Below are positions 1 through 6,631 of a stretch of DNA of 19,272 nucleotides, piece by piece. The position numbers and the translations under genes are program-made. The stretch is from Flavobacterium psychrophilum (GTDB lineage Bacteria; Bacteroidota; Bacteroidia; Flavobacteriales; Flavobacteriaceae). Location of the stretch: the NCBI GenBank assembly GCA_022729635.1, contig DZAU01000028.1, positions 6,279 through 25,550 on the forward strand, read 5' to 3'. The notes below the pieces were generated by a model, which made no database searches, was not told the origin of the DNA, and was given only the letters and a program-made list of their open reading frames with translations. Positions within the stretch are counted from its first letter, which is position 1, and each line of letters begins with the position of its first letter.

Positions 1-144
1 GTTCCGCAACAAACCGTTCCGCAACCGTCAACTCCAAAACAAGAAACTCCAAAACCCGGAACGTCTAAACCCGGAATGCCACCAGGAACAAGACCTCCAG
101 TAGGAACGCCAAATGTAGAAGGAACAAATTCAACTCCAAAATAG
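1..144 (+). CDS. C-terminal end of a proline-rich protein (partial)
   Basis: The reading frame is open from base 1 to a TAG at 142-144, so only the last 47 residues are present. They are rich in Pro (13 of 47), Thr and Gly with scattered Lys, and resemble a disordered tail, not a folded domain. The stop lies six bases before the bactofilin start, which suggests co-transcription. From memory, the gene before bactofilin and the atp cluster in related flavobacteria is often a TPR lipoprotein of the SprE/PorW type, linked to gliding and type IX secretion. Nothing in this tail proves that, so the identity is left open. Confidence 0.7.
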   Translation, partial: VPQQTVPQPSTPKQETPKPGTSKPGMPPGTRPPVGTPNVEGTNSTPK

Positions 145-150
145 TAAAAG

Positions 151-564
151 ATGTTCGAAAAGAAAGCAAAATCATACACAGAACTTCTAGGGAAAACAAA
201 CAGAATTGTTGAAGGAACCATAATAAAAGGCGATATTATTTCCCAAGCCGATTTCCGTTTGGACGGCGAATTAAAAGGAAATTTTCAATCGAAAGGAAAA
301 ATCGTCATTGGTCCTGCCGGAAGTGTAACCGGCGATATAATTTGTAAAAATGCCGATATTGAAGGGAAATTTAACGGCAAAATTCAAGTTGCCGAAATTC
401 TGAACGTAAAACATAAAGCCAGTATTCACGGCGAAGTAATTTGCGGAAAACTATCGGTAGAACCTGGAGCTGACTTTAGCGCATCTTGTATGATGAAAAC
501 CAATTCGAAAACCCCAACGGAAAATGACGGACAATCAAAACCCGAAGAAGCAAACCAACAATAA
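151..564 (+). CDS. Bactofilin (polymer-forming cytoskeletal protein)
   Basis: This 137-residue protein matches the bactofilin (DUF583) pattern: a short polar N-terminus, a central region of about residues 20-105 with regularly spaced Gly and hydrophobic residues (GTIIKGDI, GELKGNF, GSVTGDI, GKFNGKI, ASIHGEVI), and a polar Lys/Glu/Gln-rich tail. That spacing is typical of the right-handed beta-helix with which bactofilins polymerise without nucleotide. Family members act as membrane-associated scaffolds for cell shape or envelope machines. The start is six bases after the previous stop. The last 41 bases overlap the next gene in another frame, so translation of the two is probably coupled. No membrane segment is seen. 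The family is clear; the specific role is unknown. Confidence 0.9.
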   Translation: MFEKKAKSYTELLGKTNRIVEGTIIKGDIISQADFRLDGELKGNFQSKGKIVIGPAGSVTGDIICKNADIEGKFNGKIQVAEILNVKHKASIHGEVICGKLSVEPGADFSASCMMKTNSKTPTENDGQSKPEEANQQ

Positions 565-757
565 ATGGCTTGCGCTTATTAATATTCCCATACAAATGGG
601 AGCAATCATTTTTTTGTTTTCCTATTTTGGAAATTGGCTTGACGAAAAATATTCTAATCCACACAATGTGTATGTCAAAATTTTAACTTTGGTTGGAGTC
701 GCAATCGCTTTTTACAACATCAACAGGCAACTAAAAGACATCAATAAATCTTCATAA
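524..757 (+). CDS. AtpZ/AtpI-family ATP synthase-associated membrane protein
   Basis: This 77-residue protein has two membrane helices (about residues 17-35 and 48-65) and the G-N-W-L-D-E-K-Y motif that fits the G-x-W-L-D pattern of the AtpZ/AtpI 'ATPase gene 1' family. Members sit just upstream of F-type ATP synthase genes. They are thought to help c-ring or Fo assembly and to affect Mg2+ or Ca2+ handling, and they are not part of the finished enzyme. The start lies 41 bases inside the bactofilin gene. No better in-frame start follows before the first helix, because the next ATG falls within it (residue 25). The gap to the next gene is only five bases. The family call is strong; AtpZ and AtpI cannot be separated by eye. 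Confidence 0.85.
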   Translation: MTDNQNPKKQTNNKWLALINIPIQMGAIIFLFSYFGNWLDEKYSNPHNVYVKILTLVGVAIAFYNINRQLKDINKSS

Positions 758-762
758 TCCAG

Positions 763-1161
763 ATGAATTTAAAAAAACACCAGCCTATTCTTGAGGTTTT
801 AATTATCTCAGTTTTGATTTATTTGATGCACAAAACGTTTTTTTTCTTAAATAAAAACAATCTCAATTTTCAAAACTTTCATTTTCCAATAGAAACCATA
901 TATGGGTTTTTCTTAATTTGTTCTTTGATTATTATGTACATTCTGATTTTGGTAAAAGAAAAAAACATAGACAATGTGGGCTATACCTTTTTATTGGTAA
1001 CCTTCATTAAAATGGGAGTTTCTTATCTTGTTTTATCTTCCATATTGCAATCTAGAAACCTATCTATGCGAATCGAAAAACTTAATTTTTTTATTATTTT
1101 CGCTTTGTTTTTAGCAATAGAAACTTTTATAACAATAAGAATTTTAAATAAAAAGCAATAA
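763..1161 (+). CDS. Four-helix membrane protein in the AtpI position (probably DUF6168)
   Basis: This 132-residue protein is very hydrophobic, with four predicted membrane helices (about residues 9-28, 45-64, 74-94 and 107-127) joined by short basic or polar loops. It starts five bases after the AtpZ-like gene and ends upstream of the atpB promoter. Its size, helix count and position match AtpI/UncI proteins encoded before atpB in other bacteria, but I see no clear AtpI sequence signature. From memory, Flavobacteriaceae carry a lineage-specific family at this locus catalogued as DUF6168, and this looks like it. A role in Fo assembly is inferred from position only. Confidence 0.75.
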   Translation: MNLKKHQPILEVLIISVLIYLMHKTFFFLNKNNLNFQNFHFPIETIYGFFLICSLIIMYILILVKEKNIDNVGYTFLLVTFIKMGVSYLVLSSILQSRNLSMRIEKLNFFIIFALFLAIETFITIRILNKKQ

Positions 1162-1162
1162 A

Positions 1163-1178
1163 TCTCTTTGTAAAGAGA
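1163..1178 (+). terminator. Weak hairpin after the AtpI-position gene
   Basis: TCTCTT (1163-1168) and AAGAGA (1173-1178) pair around a TGTA loop directly after the stop codon. There is no following T-run, so it may only be an inefficient terminator or a 3'-end stabiliser before the atpB promoter. Confidence 0.3.
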
Positions 1179-1207
1179 CAAATTCATCAATTTTATTTAT
1201 TTAATAC

Positions 1208-1238
1208 TTTTGGCATATTAATTTAAAATGTACCTTTG
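1208..1238 (+). promoter_or_regulatory. Bacteroidota-type promoter of the atpBEFHAG cluster
   Basis: A TTTTG element (-33) at 1208-1212 is followed after 18 bases by TACCTTTG (-7, matching TAnnTTTG) at 1231-1238. This fits the consensus of the primary sigma factor of Bacteroidota. Transcription would begin near 1245, giving a leader of about 35 A-rich bases before atpB. It lets the structural atp genes be transcribed apart from the bactofilin and AtpZ genes. Confidence 0.75.
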
Positions 1239-1279
1239 CGCCCAATTTAAGAAATTAAAAATTAAGATAATTAACAATT

Positions 1280-2404
1280 ATGGTGATTTCAAATAAGCCA
1301 CTTCAATTCGTAATAGCTCTAGTAACAGCATGTCTTCCTTTGATGAGTTTTGTAAATCCTGCACAAAAAAACGAATCACACCCAATTGAAGTTGTTGCTG
1401 AAGGTCAATCAGAAACCACAGATGTTAAATCAGAAATCAAAGAGTTTATCAATCATCACTTATTAGACTCACACTCTTTTATTTTTAATGCCAATAAAGA
1501 AACTGGAGAACACTATGGTTTTTCATTACCAGTAATTCTTTGGGATAACGGAGTTCAATTTTTTATGTCTTCTGAATTTCATCATGGTCCAGTTGCCGAT
1601 GTTGCAGAACACAATGGAAATTTCTACAAATTACACCACGAAAAAATTTATAAAACCGATGCCAAAGGGACTCTTACAGAAGAACATGGTCATCCAACAA
1701 ACGTTAAACCTTTAGATTTATCCATAACTAAAAGTGTCGTTGGAATATTATTTGTGGCACTATTAATGTTTTTGTTGTTTTCTAGTTTAGCAAAATCTTA
1801 TGCAAAAAATAGTGGCATTGCCTCTGGAGCAGGGCGTTTCTTTGAGCCATTAGTATTGTACATAAGAGACGAGATTGCCATTCCAAATATTGGCGAAAAA
1901 GCTTATAAAAAATACATGAGTTATTTATTAACGATTTTCTTTTTTGTTTTTTTCTTGAACATTTTAGGATTAACACCACTAGGATTTAATGTTACAGGAA
2001 ATATTGCAATTACGGCTTCCTTAGCATTATTAACCTATTTAATTACAACCTTAACTGCGAATAAAAATTATTGGGGACACATTTTTTGGATGCCAGGCGT
2101 GCCTACTCCAATGAAATTCATTTTAGCCCCTATAGAATTACTAGGAACAATCATCAAACCATTTTCATTAATGATTCGTTTGTATGCTAATATTTTGGCA
2201 GGTCACGTAGTGTTAATGAGCATTATTGGTTTAATGTTTATATTCAAAAGTTGGATTGGGAGTTCATTGTCATTCGGATTGGCATTTGCACTATCAATAC
2301 TAGAAATATTAGTAGCGTTTTTACAAGCCTATATTTTCACAATGCTTTCTGCACTCTATTTTGGAGCCGGAAACGAAGAGCATCATCACGAGGAAGCTCA
2401 CTAA
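1280..2404 (+). CDS. atpB: ATP synthase subunit a, with an extended N-terminus
   Basis: This is the proton-channel subunit of Fo in the inner membrane. The C-terminal half (about residues 145-365) is the canonical multi-helix fold. It contains the essential arginine, Arg300, in a P-F-S-L-M-I-R-L-Y-A-N context, and Gln349 in the last helix. At 374 residues it is about 100 longer than the E. coli protein (271). The extra part is an N-terminal signal-peptide-like segment (residues 1-28) followed by a hydrophilic stretch of about 115 residues containing 12 His. The C-terminus is also His/Glu-rich. Long subunit a variants are known in Bacteroidota. The ATG at 1280 follows an A-rich leader and gives a complete signal segment, which supports this start. 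Confidence 0.96.
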   Translation: MVISNKPLQFVIALVTACLPLMSFVNPAQKNESHPIEVVAEGQSETTDVKSEIKEFINHHLLDSHSFIFNANKETGEHYGFSLPVILWDNGVQFFMSSEFHHGPVADVAEHNGNFYKLHHEKIYKTDAKGTLTEEHGHPTNVKPLDLSITKSVVGILFVALLMFLLFSSLAKSYAKNSGIASGAGRFFEPLVLYIRDEIAIPNIGEKAYKKYMSYLLTIFFFVFFLNILGLTPLGFNVTGNIAITASLALLTYLITTLTANKNYWGHIFWMPGVPTPMKFILAPIELLGTIIKPFSLMIRLYANILAGHVVLMSIIGLMFIFKSWIGSSLSFGLAFALSILEILVAFLQAYIFTMLSALYFGAGNEEHHHEEAH

Positions 2405-2406
2405 AA

Positions 2407-2469
2407 TTCAGATTTCAGATTTCAGATTTTCACTAATCTAAAATCTAAACTCAAGAATCTAAAATCAAA
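2407..2469 (+). repeat. Heptamer repeat array between atpB and atpE
   Basis: Directly after the atpB stop lie three tandem CAGATTT-type units (about 2407-2430), a short spacer, then 7-nt units of the opposite sense: AATCTAA at 2435-2441, 2442-2448 and 2456-2462, with diverged units at 2449-2455 and 2463-2469. The two arms can pair (for example AGATTT 2424-2429 with AAATCT 2441-2446), so the transcript could form a long A/U-rich hairpin. The array fills most of the 94-base spacer. It is not a coding region and not a CRISPR array. Confidence 0.75.
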
Positions 2470-2498
2470 TTGAATGTTTAATTTTTAATATATATATT

Positions 2499-2690
2499 AT
2501 GCAAATTCCAACTATTGTAGGAGCAGGATTAATTGTTATCGGAGCAGGATTAGGTATTGGTAGAATTGGTGGTTCAGCAATGGATGCTATCGCTCGCCAG
2601 CCAGAAGCTTCAGGAAAAATCCAAACCGCCATGCTTATTGCAGCGGCACTTATTGAAGGTATTGGTTTCGCAGCTTTATTCGCAGCTTAA
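2499..2690 (+). CDS. atpE: ATP synthase subunit c
   Basis: This is the rotor-ring proteolipid of Fo, 63 residues, at the short end of the family (E. coli 79). The two helices are joined by the polar loop R-Q-P (residues 33-35), which contacts gamma and epsilon. The first helix carries the Gly/Ala-rich ring-packing pattern G-A-G-L-G-I-G. The ion-binding carboxylate is Glu53 in helix 2, followed by Gly-Ile. The Gln in helix 1 and the Ser/Thr after the Glu that mark Na+-binding rings are absent, so H+ is the inferred coupling ion. It starts after the heptamer array and an AT-rich leader. A strong stem-loop follows the stop. Confidence 0.96.
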   Translation: MQIPTIVGAGLIVIGAGLGIGRIGGSAMDAIARQPEASGKIQTAMLIAAALIEGIGFAALFAA

Positions 2691-2700
2691 TTAAAACTAA

Positions 2701-2740
2701 AAAAACAATGGTTGCAACGGTTGGTTGCAACTATTGTTTT
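2701..2740 (+). terminator. Strong stem-loop between atpE and atpF
   Basis: The palindrome GTTGCAAC at 2711-2718 pairs with its copy at 2724-2731 around the loop GGTTG. The stem extends through AAAACAAT (2702-2709) and ATTGTTTT (2733-2740), with one G-U pair between, giving about 17 pairs. The A-tract before and T-tract after resemble an intrinsic terminator. Since atpF follows at once in the same direction, a partial terminator or a 3' barrier that stabilises atpBE mRNA is likely. That would favour excess subunit c. Confidence 0.8.
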
Positions 2741-2770
2741 AAATTAAAAAATTAAAAAAAAGAGATAAAA

Positions 2771-3271
2771 ATGGAAAAGTTAATAAATGATTTTTCGTTT
2801 GGATTATTTATCTGGCAAATAATAATTTTTGTTGGATTGATTTTGTTATTGAAAAAAGTTGCTTGGAAACCAATTCTTGATGCGGTAAACGATAGAGAAG
2901 AAGGAATCAAAAATGCCTTGCTTTCTGCTGACAACGCCAGAAAAGAAATACAAAATCTTCAAGCAGATAATCAACGTATTTTGCAAGAAGCAAGATTAGA
3001 GCGCGATGCTATGTTGAAAGACGCTCGTGAAATCAAAGAAAAAATGGTTGCCGATGCTAAAAATGAAGCACAAGTTCAAGGTCAAAAAATGATTGAACAA
3101 GCAAAAGCAGCAATCGAAAGCGAAAAAAATGCTGCTATGGCCGAATTGAAATCTCAAGTTTCGACTTTATCTATAGAAATTGCTGAAAAATTATTACAAG
3201 AAGAATTATCTAACAAAGCTACTCAAGTAAAATTGGTAGAAAAAATGTTAGGAGACGCAAAATTAAGCTAA
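2771..3271 (+). CDS. atpF: ATP synthase subunit b
   Basis: This is the peripheral-stalk subunit that ties Fo to F1, 166 residues (E. coli 156). One N-terminal membrane helix (about residues 9-28) is followed by the W-K-P-I hinge motif and a long charged Ala/Glu/Lys/Gln-rich coiled coil (about 35-130). The C-terminal segment binds delta. The ATG at 2771 lies after the atpE/atpF stem-loop and an A-rich leader. Only one base separates its stop from the atpH start. Only one b gene is seen, so the stalk is presumably a homodimer, unlike the b/b' pairs of photosynthetic bacteria. Confidence 0.96.
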   Translation: MEKLINDFSFGLFIWQIIIFVGLILLLKKVAWKPILDAVNDREEGIKNALLSADNARKEIQNLQADNQRILQEARLERDAMLKDAREIKEKMVADAKNEAQVQGQKMIEQAKAAIESEKNAAMAELKSQVSTLSIEIAEKLLQEELSNKATQVKLVEKMLGDAKLS

Positions 3272-3272
3272 T

Positions 3273-3806
3273 ATGTCTGGTACAAGAGCAGCAATTCGTT
3301 ACGCAAAAGCCATTCTGGAAATCGCAGACTCCAAGAAAGTAGCTTCTCAAGTTAGTGCTGATATGGCATTGATTTCTTCAACCATTAATACAAATGCCGA
3401 ATTGAATACTTTTATTCAAAGCCCAACTATTAATGTAGAACAAAAAGAAAATGCAGTTTTAGAAGTTTTTGCCAATGCTAATGCAGTAACAAAAAGCCTT
3501 TTTCATTTATTAATGGAAAACAAAAGATTTGAAATTTTAAATGCCATTGCAGTAGAATACAACAAATTGTTTGATATAATGAATGGTGTTGAAGTAGCCA
3601 AAGTAACTACTGCAGTTGCTATGGATGCAGCTTTAGAAGCTAAAGTTTCGGCTAAAATAGCCACATTTTCAGATAAGAAAATCACGATTGAAAACACAAT
3701 AGATCCATCGATTATTGGAGGATTTATTTTGAGAATAGGCGACAAACAATACAATGGTTCTGTTGCAAACCGATTACAAGTTTTAAAAAGAGAATTGAAT
3801 AACTAG
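3273..3806 (+). CDS. atpH: ATP synthase subunit delta (OSCP)
   Basis: This 177-residue protein (same size as E. coli delta) connects the b stalk to the tip of the alpha/beta hexamer. The N-terminal helical domain starts with the family pattern R-Y-A-K-A-I-L-E-I-A. The C-terminal part has the signature D-P-S-I-I-G-G-F-I-L-R-I-G-D (about residues 143-156), then a closing helix. It starts one base after atpF, which suggests coupled translation, and is followed by atpA after 16 bases. The mid-region is variable in this family, so the N- and C-terminal signatures carry the call. Confidence 0.95.
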   Translation: MSGTRAAIRYAKAILEIADSKKVASQVSADMALISSTINTNAELNTFIQSPTINVEQKENAVLEVFANANAVTKSLFHLLMENKRFEILNAIAVEYNKLFDIMNGVEVAKVTTAVAMDAALEAKVSAKIATFSDKKITIENTIDPSIIGGFILRIGDKQYNGSVANRLQVLKRELNN

Positions 3807-3822
3807 TTATTTATAAATAATT

Positions 3823-5400
3823 ATGGCGGAAATTAAACCTGCTGAAATTTCAGCAATATTAAGAAAACAAGTAGAAGGATTCGAATCTGGAGCTACACTT
3901 GAAGAAGTTGGATCAGTACTAAATGTAGGAGATGGAATTGCTCGTGTTTACGGACTTTCTAATGTTCAATATGGCGAACTTGTAGAATTTGACAATGGTC
4001 TTGAGGCAATTGTATTGAATTTGGAAGAAGACAATGTTGGGGTTGTGCTTTTAGGACCATCAACAGGAATCAAAGAAGGTTCAACTGTAAAAAGAACACA
4101 ACGTATTGCTTCTCTTAAAACAGGAGAAGGAATGGTAGGTCGTGTAGTAAACACGCTTGGTTTTCCAATTGACGGAAAAGGACCCATTACAGGCGAATTA
4201 TTCGAAATGCCATTAGAAAGAAAAGCTCCTGGAGTTATCTTTCGTCAGCCAGTGACCGAGCCATTACAAACAGGAGTAAAAGCTGTAGATGCTATGATTC
4301 CAGTAGGTCGTGGACAACGTGAGTTAGTTATTGGTGACCGTCAAACAGGTAAATCAACTGTTTGTATCGATACTATCTTAAATCAAAAAGAATTTTACGA
4401 TGCAGGAAAACCTGTATTTTGTATATATGTTGCAATTGGACAAAAAGCGTCAACTGTAGCAGGAATCGCAAAAATGTTAGAAGAAAAAGGAGCAATGGCT
4501 TATACAGTAATTGTTGCTGCAAATGCTTCTGATCCAGCTCCAATGCAAGTATATGCTCCAATGGCAGGTGCTGCAATTGGTGAGTATTTCCGTGATTCTG
4601 GTCGTCCAGCATTAATTGTTTATGATGATTTGTCTAAACAAGCAGTTGCTTACCGTGAGGTTTCTCTTTTATTAAGAAGACCACCAGGACGTGAAGCTTA
4701 TCCTGGAGACGTTTTCTACTTACACTCTCGTTTATTAGAAAGAGCGTGTAAAATAATTGCTGATGATAGTATTGCTAAAAATATGAACGATTTACCAGAC
4801 TCATTAAAAGGTATCGTAAAAGGCGGTGGTTCATTAACTGCGCTGCCAATTATCGAAACTCAAGCTGGAGACGTTTCTGCTTATATCCCAACTAACGTAA
4901 TTTCGATCACTGATGGTCAGATATTCTTGGATGGAGATTTGTTTAATTCAGGTGTTCGTCCGGCGATTAACGTAGGTATTTCGGTATCGCGTGTGGGTGG
5001 AAATGCACAGATTAAATCAATGAAAAAAGTAGCAGGTACTTTGAAATTAGACCAAGCACAATTCCGTGAATTGGAAGCGTTTGCAAAATTTGGTTCTGAT
5101 TTGGATGCTGTTACTTTAAACGTAATCGAAAAAGGAAAACGAAACGTAGAAATTTTGAAACAAAATCTAAACGATCCATTTACTGTTGAAAACCAAACTG
5201 CCATTATCTATGCAGGTTCTAAAAACTTGTTGCGTAATGTACCTGTTGCTAAAGTGAAAGAATTCGAAAAAGATTATTTGGAATACTTAAACAACAAACA
5301 CAGAGATACACTTGATGCTTTGAAAGCAGGTAAACTGACTGATGAAATCACAGATGTTCTTGAGGCAGTTGCTAAAGAAATTTCAGCGAAATACAACTAA
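3823..5400 (+). CDS. atpA: ATP synthase subunit alpha
   Basis: This is the non-catalytic nucleotide-binding subunit of F1, 525 residues (E. coli 513). The order is an N-terminal beta-barrel domain (about 1-95), the nucleotide-binding domain with P-loop G-D-R-Q-T-G-K-S-T at 171-179 (Lys177), and the C-terminal helical domain. Arg390 in S-V-S-R-V-G matches the arginine that reaches into the catalytic site of beta. No frameshift or missing motif is seen. A heptamer repeat array begins directly after its stop. The partner gene atpD is not in this window. Confidence 0.98.
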   Translation: MAEIKPAEISAILRKQVEGFESGATLEEVGSVLNVGDGIARVYGLSNVQYGELVEFDNGLEAIVLNLEEDNVGVVLLGPSTGIKEGSTVKRTQRIASLKTGEGMVGRVVNTLGFPIDGKGPITGELFEMPLERKAPGVIFRQPVTEPLQTGVKAVDAMIPVGRGQRELVIGDRQTGKSTVCIDTILNQKEFYDAGKPVFCIYVAIGQKASTVAGIAKMLEEKGAMAYTVIVAANASDPAPMQVYAPMAGAAIGEYFRDSGRPALIVYDDLSKQAVAYREVSLLLRRPPGREAYPGDVFYLHSRLLERACKIIADDSIAKNMNDLPDSLKGIVKGGGSLTALPIIETQAGDVSAYIPTNVISITDGQIFLDGDLFNSGVRPAINVGISVSRVGGNAQIKSMKKVAGTLKLDQAQFRELEAFAKFGSDLDAVTLNVIEKGKRNVEILKQNLNDPFTVENQTAIIYAGSKNLLRNVPVAKVKEFEKDYLEYLNNKHRDTLDALKAGKLTDEITDVLEAVAKEISAKYN

Positions 5401-5401
5401 G

Positions 5402-5481
5402 TTGGGAGCTGGAAGTTGGGAGCTGGAAGTGAAAATCGTACTTCCCACTTCTAACTTCCCACTTCCCACTTCTAACTTCTA
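5402..5481 (+). repeat. Heptamer repeat array between atpA and atpG
   Basis: The left arm is a perfect 14-nt tandem duplication (5402-5415 and 5416-5429) built of two related heptamers, TTGGGAG and CTGGAAG. After a short spacer the right arm is six consecutive 7-nt units from 5440 to 5481: ACTTCCC, ACTTCTA, ACTTCCC, ACTTCCC, ACTTCTA, ACTTCTA. The arms are complementary in sense, so a large imperfect hairpin can form. The array fills the whole spacer and ends seven bases before the atpG start, so it also forms the ribosome-landing region. Confidence 0.85.
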
Positions 5482-5488
5482 ACTTTAT

Positions 5489-6349
5489 ATGGCCAATTTA
5501 AAGGAAATCCGTAATAGAATTACTTCCGTTTCATCGACGATGCAGATAACTGCTGCGATGAAAATGGTTTCTGCAGCAAAGCTAAAGAAGGCGCAAGATG
5601 CCATCACAGCGATGCGACCTTATGCCGAAAAATTGACGGAATTATTACAAAATCTTTCTTCAACTCTTGATGGAGATGTAGGAGGGGAATTCACTACACA
5701 GAGAGAAATCAAAAAAGTATTGGTTGTTGCCATCACTTCAAACAGAGGATTGTGCGGTGCTTTTAATACTAATGTAATTAAAGAAGTTAAAAACCGTGCC
5801 GATTTTTATGCAGGAAAACAGGTTGATGTTTTTGCTATTGGTAAAAAAGGAAACGACATTTTGACTAAAACTCACGCTGTTGTTGACAATCAAAGTCATG
5901 TTTTTGACGAATTGACTTTCGAAAATGTTACCAAAATTGCTGAAATAATGACTCAAAAATTTGTGTCGGGCGAGTATGATAAAATCGAATTGGTTTACAA
6001 TCAATTTAAAAATGCGGCAACTCAAATCGTTCAAGTAGAACAATTTTTGCCTTTGGAGTCAATAAAATCAGATAGCTCAGCTTCTACAGGCGATTATATT
6101 TACGAACCTTCAAAAGAAGAAATTGTATTGACTTTGATTCCAAAATCATTAAAAACACAATTGTACAAAGGAATTAGAGATTCTTATGCTTCTGAACACG
6201 GAGCGCGTATGACTGCAATGCACAAAGCAACAGACAACGCAACCGAGTTGAGAGATCAATTGAAATTGACTTATAACAAAGCACGTCAAGCTGCCATTAC
6301 TAATGAGATTTTGGAGATTGTTGGTGGAGCAGAAGCTTTGAAAGGATAA
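5489..6349 (+). CDS. atpG: ATP synthase subunit gamma
   Basis: This is the central rotor shaft of F1, 286 residues (E. coli 287). The N-terminal helix has the conserved E-I-R-N-R-I and M-K-M-V-S-A-A-K-L motifs. The C-terminal helix contains the pattern L-T-Y-N-K-A-R-Q-A-A-I-T-N-E-I-L-E-I-V-G before a short A-E-A-L-K-G end. These two helices form the coiled coil inside the alpha/beta hexamer; the middle part is the Rossmann-like foot. It is the last gene of the cluster here. The sequence of its last codons is repeated 52 bases further downstream. Beta and epsilon do not follow. Confidence 0.97.
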   Translation: MANLKEIRNRITSVSSTMQITAAMKMVSAAKLKKAQDAITAMRPYAEKLTELLQNLSSTLDGDVGGEFTTQREIKKVLVVAITSNRGLCGAFNTNVIKEVKNRADFYAGKQVDVFAIGKKGNDILTKTHAVVDNQSHVFDELTFENVTKIAEIMTQKFVSGEYDKIELVYNQFKNAATQIVQVEQFLPLESIKSDSSASTGDYIYEPSKEEIVLTLIPKSLKTQLYKGIRDSYASEHGARMTAMHKATDNATELRDQLKLTYNKARQAAITNEILEIVGGAEALKG

Positions 6350-6400
6350 GAAAAACGCAGTTTTTCAAATCTTCAAATAAGCAGAAGCTTTGAAAGGATA
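6328..6400 (+). repeat. 21-bp direct repeat of the atpG 3' end
   Basis: The 21 bases at 6328-6348, which cover the last sense codons of atpG and the first two bases of its stop, recur without mismatch at 6380-6400, followed there by G to give a TAG stop. A short hairpin (GAAAAA 6350-6355 with TTTTTC 6361-6366) lies between the copies. Two AGATTTC heptamers follow at 6403-6416. This looks like a relic of a local duplication or repair event at the operon end. Confidence 0.85.
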
Positions 6401-6430
6401 GTAGATTTCAGATTTCAAAATAATATAGAA

Positions 6431-6458
6431 AGTCAGCAATTTATTGTTGGCTTTTTTT
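6431..6458 (+). terminator. Intrinsic terminator of the atp operon
   Basis: A nine-pair stem, AGTCAGCAA (6431-6439) with TTGTTGGCT (6444-6452) including G-U pairs, has a TTTA loop and runs into seven T (6452-6458). It lies about 80 bases after the atpG stop and fits a rho-independent terminator. Confidence 0.8.
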
Positions 6459-6568
6459 GTGGTTTAAAAACCTGAAATTTTACATAAAATTTAACTTGAA
6501 TAAATACCAACACATACTTATTGTTTAGCTCACAATTAATTAACATTAGAGGATTTTAGTACAAATAT

Positions 6569-6614
6569 GTTAATCTATCATTAACATTTAAAATTTTCAT
6601 AAAAAGTATTTTTG
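6569..6614 (+). promoter_or_regulatory. Probable promoter region of the TonB-receptor gene
   Basis: TATTTTTG at 6607-6614 fits the -7 element TAnnTTTG and would start transcription about 10 bases before the ATG. No good -33 TTG is seen. Upstream lies an inverted repeat, GTTAAT (6569-6574) and ATTAAC (6580-6585). The 9-mer ATTAACATT occurs at 6539-6547 and again at 6580-6588. These may be regulator sites, but the region is very AT-rich and chance is possible. Confidence 0.45.
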
Positions 6615-6631
6615 TCGAAAATTTTAAACAC

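Noticed and set aside
2407..2469. Possible CRISPR array
   Set aside because: Units are 7 nt, tandem without spacers and arranged as inverted arms; no cas gene is present.
4917..5204. 95-residue minus-strand open frame inside atpA
   Set aside because: It is antisense to a highly conserved gene with intact motifs and has no family features.
5738..6043. 101-residue minus-strand open frame inside atpG
   Set aside because: It is antisense to conserved gamma sequence; its Phe/Asn/Ser-rich composition is a shadow effect.
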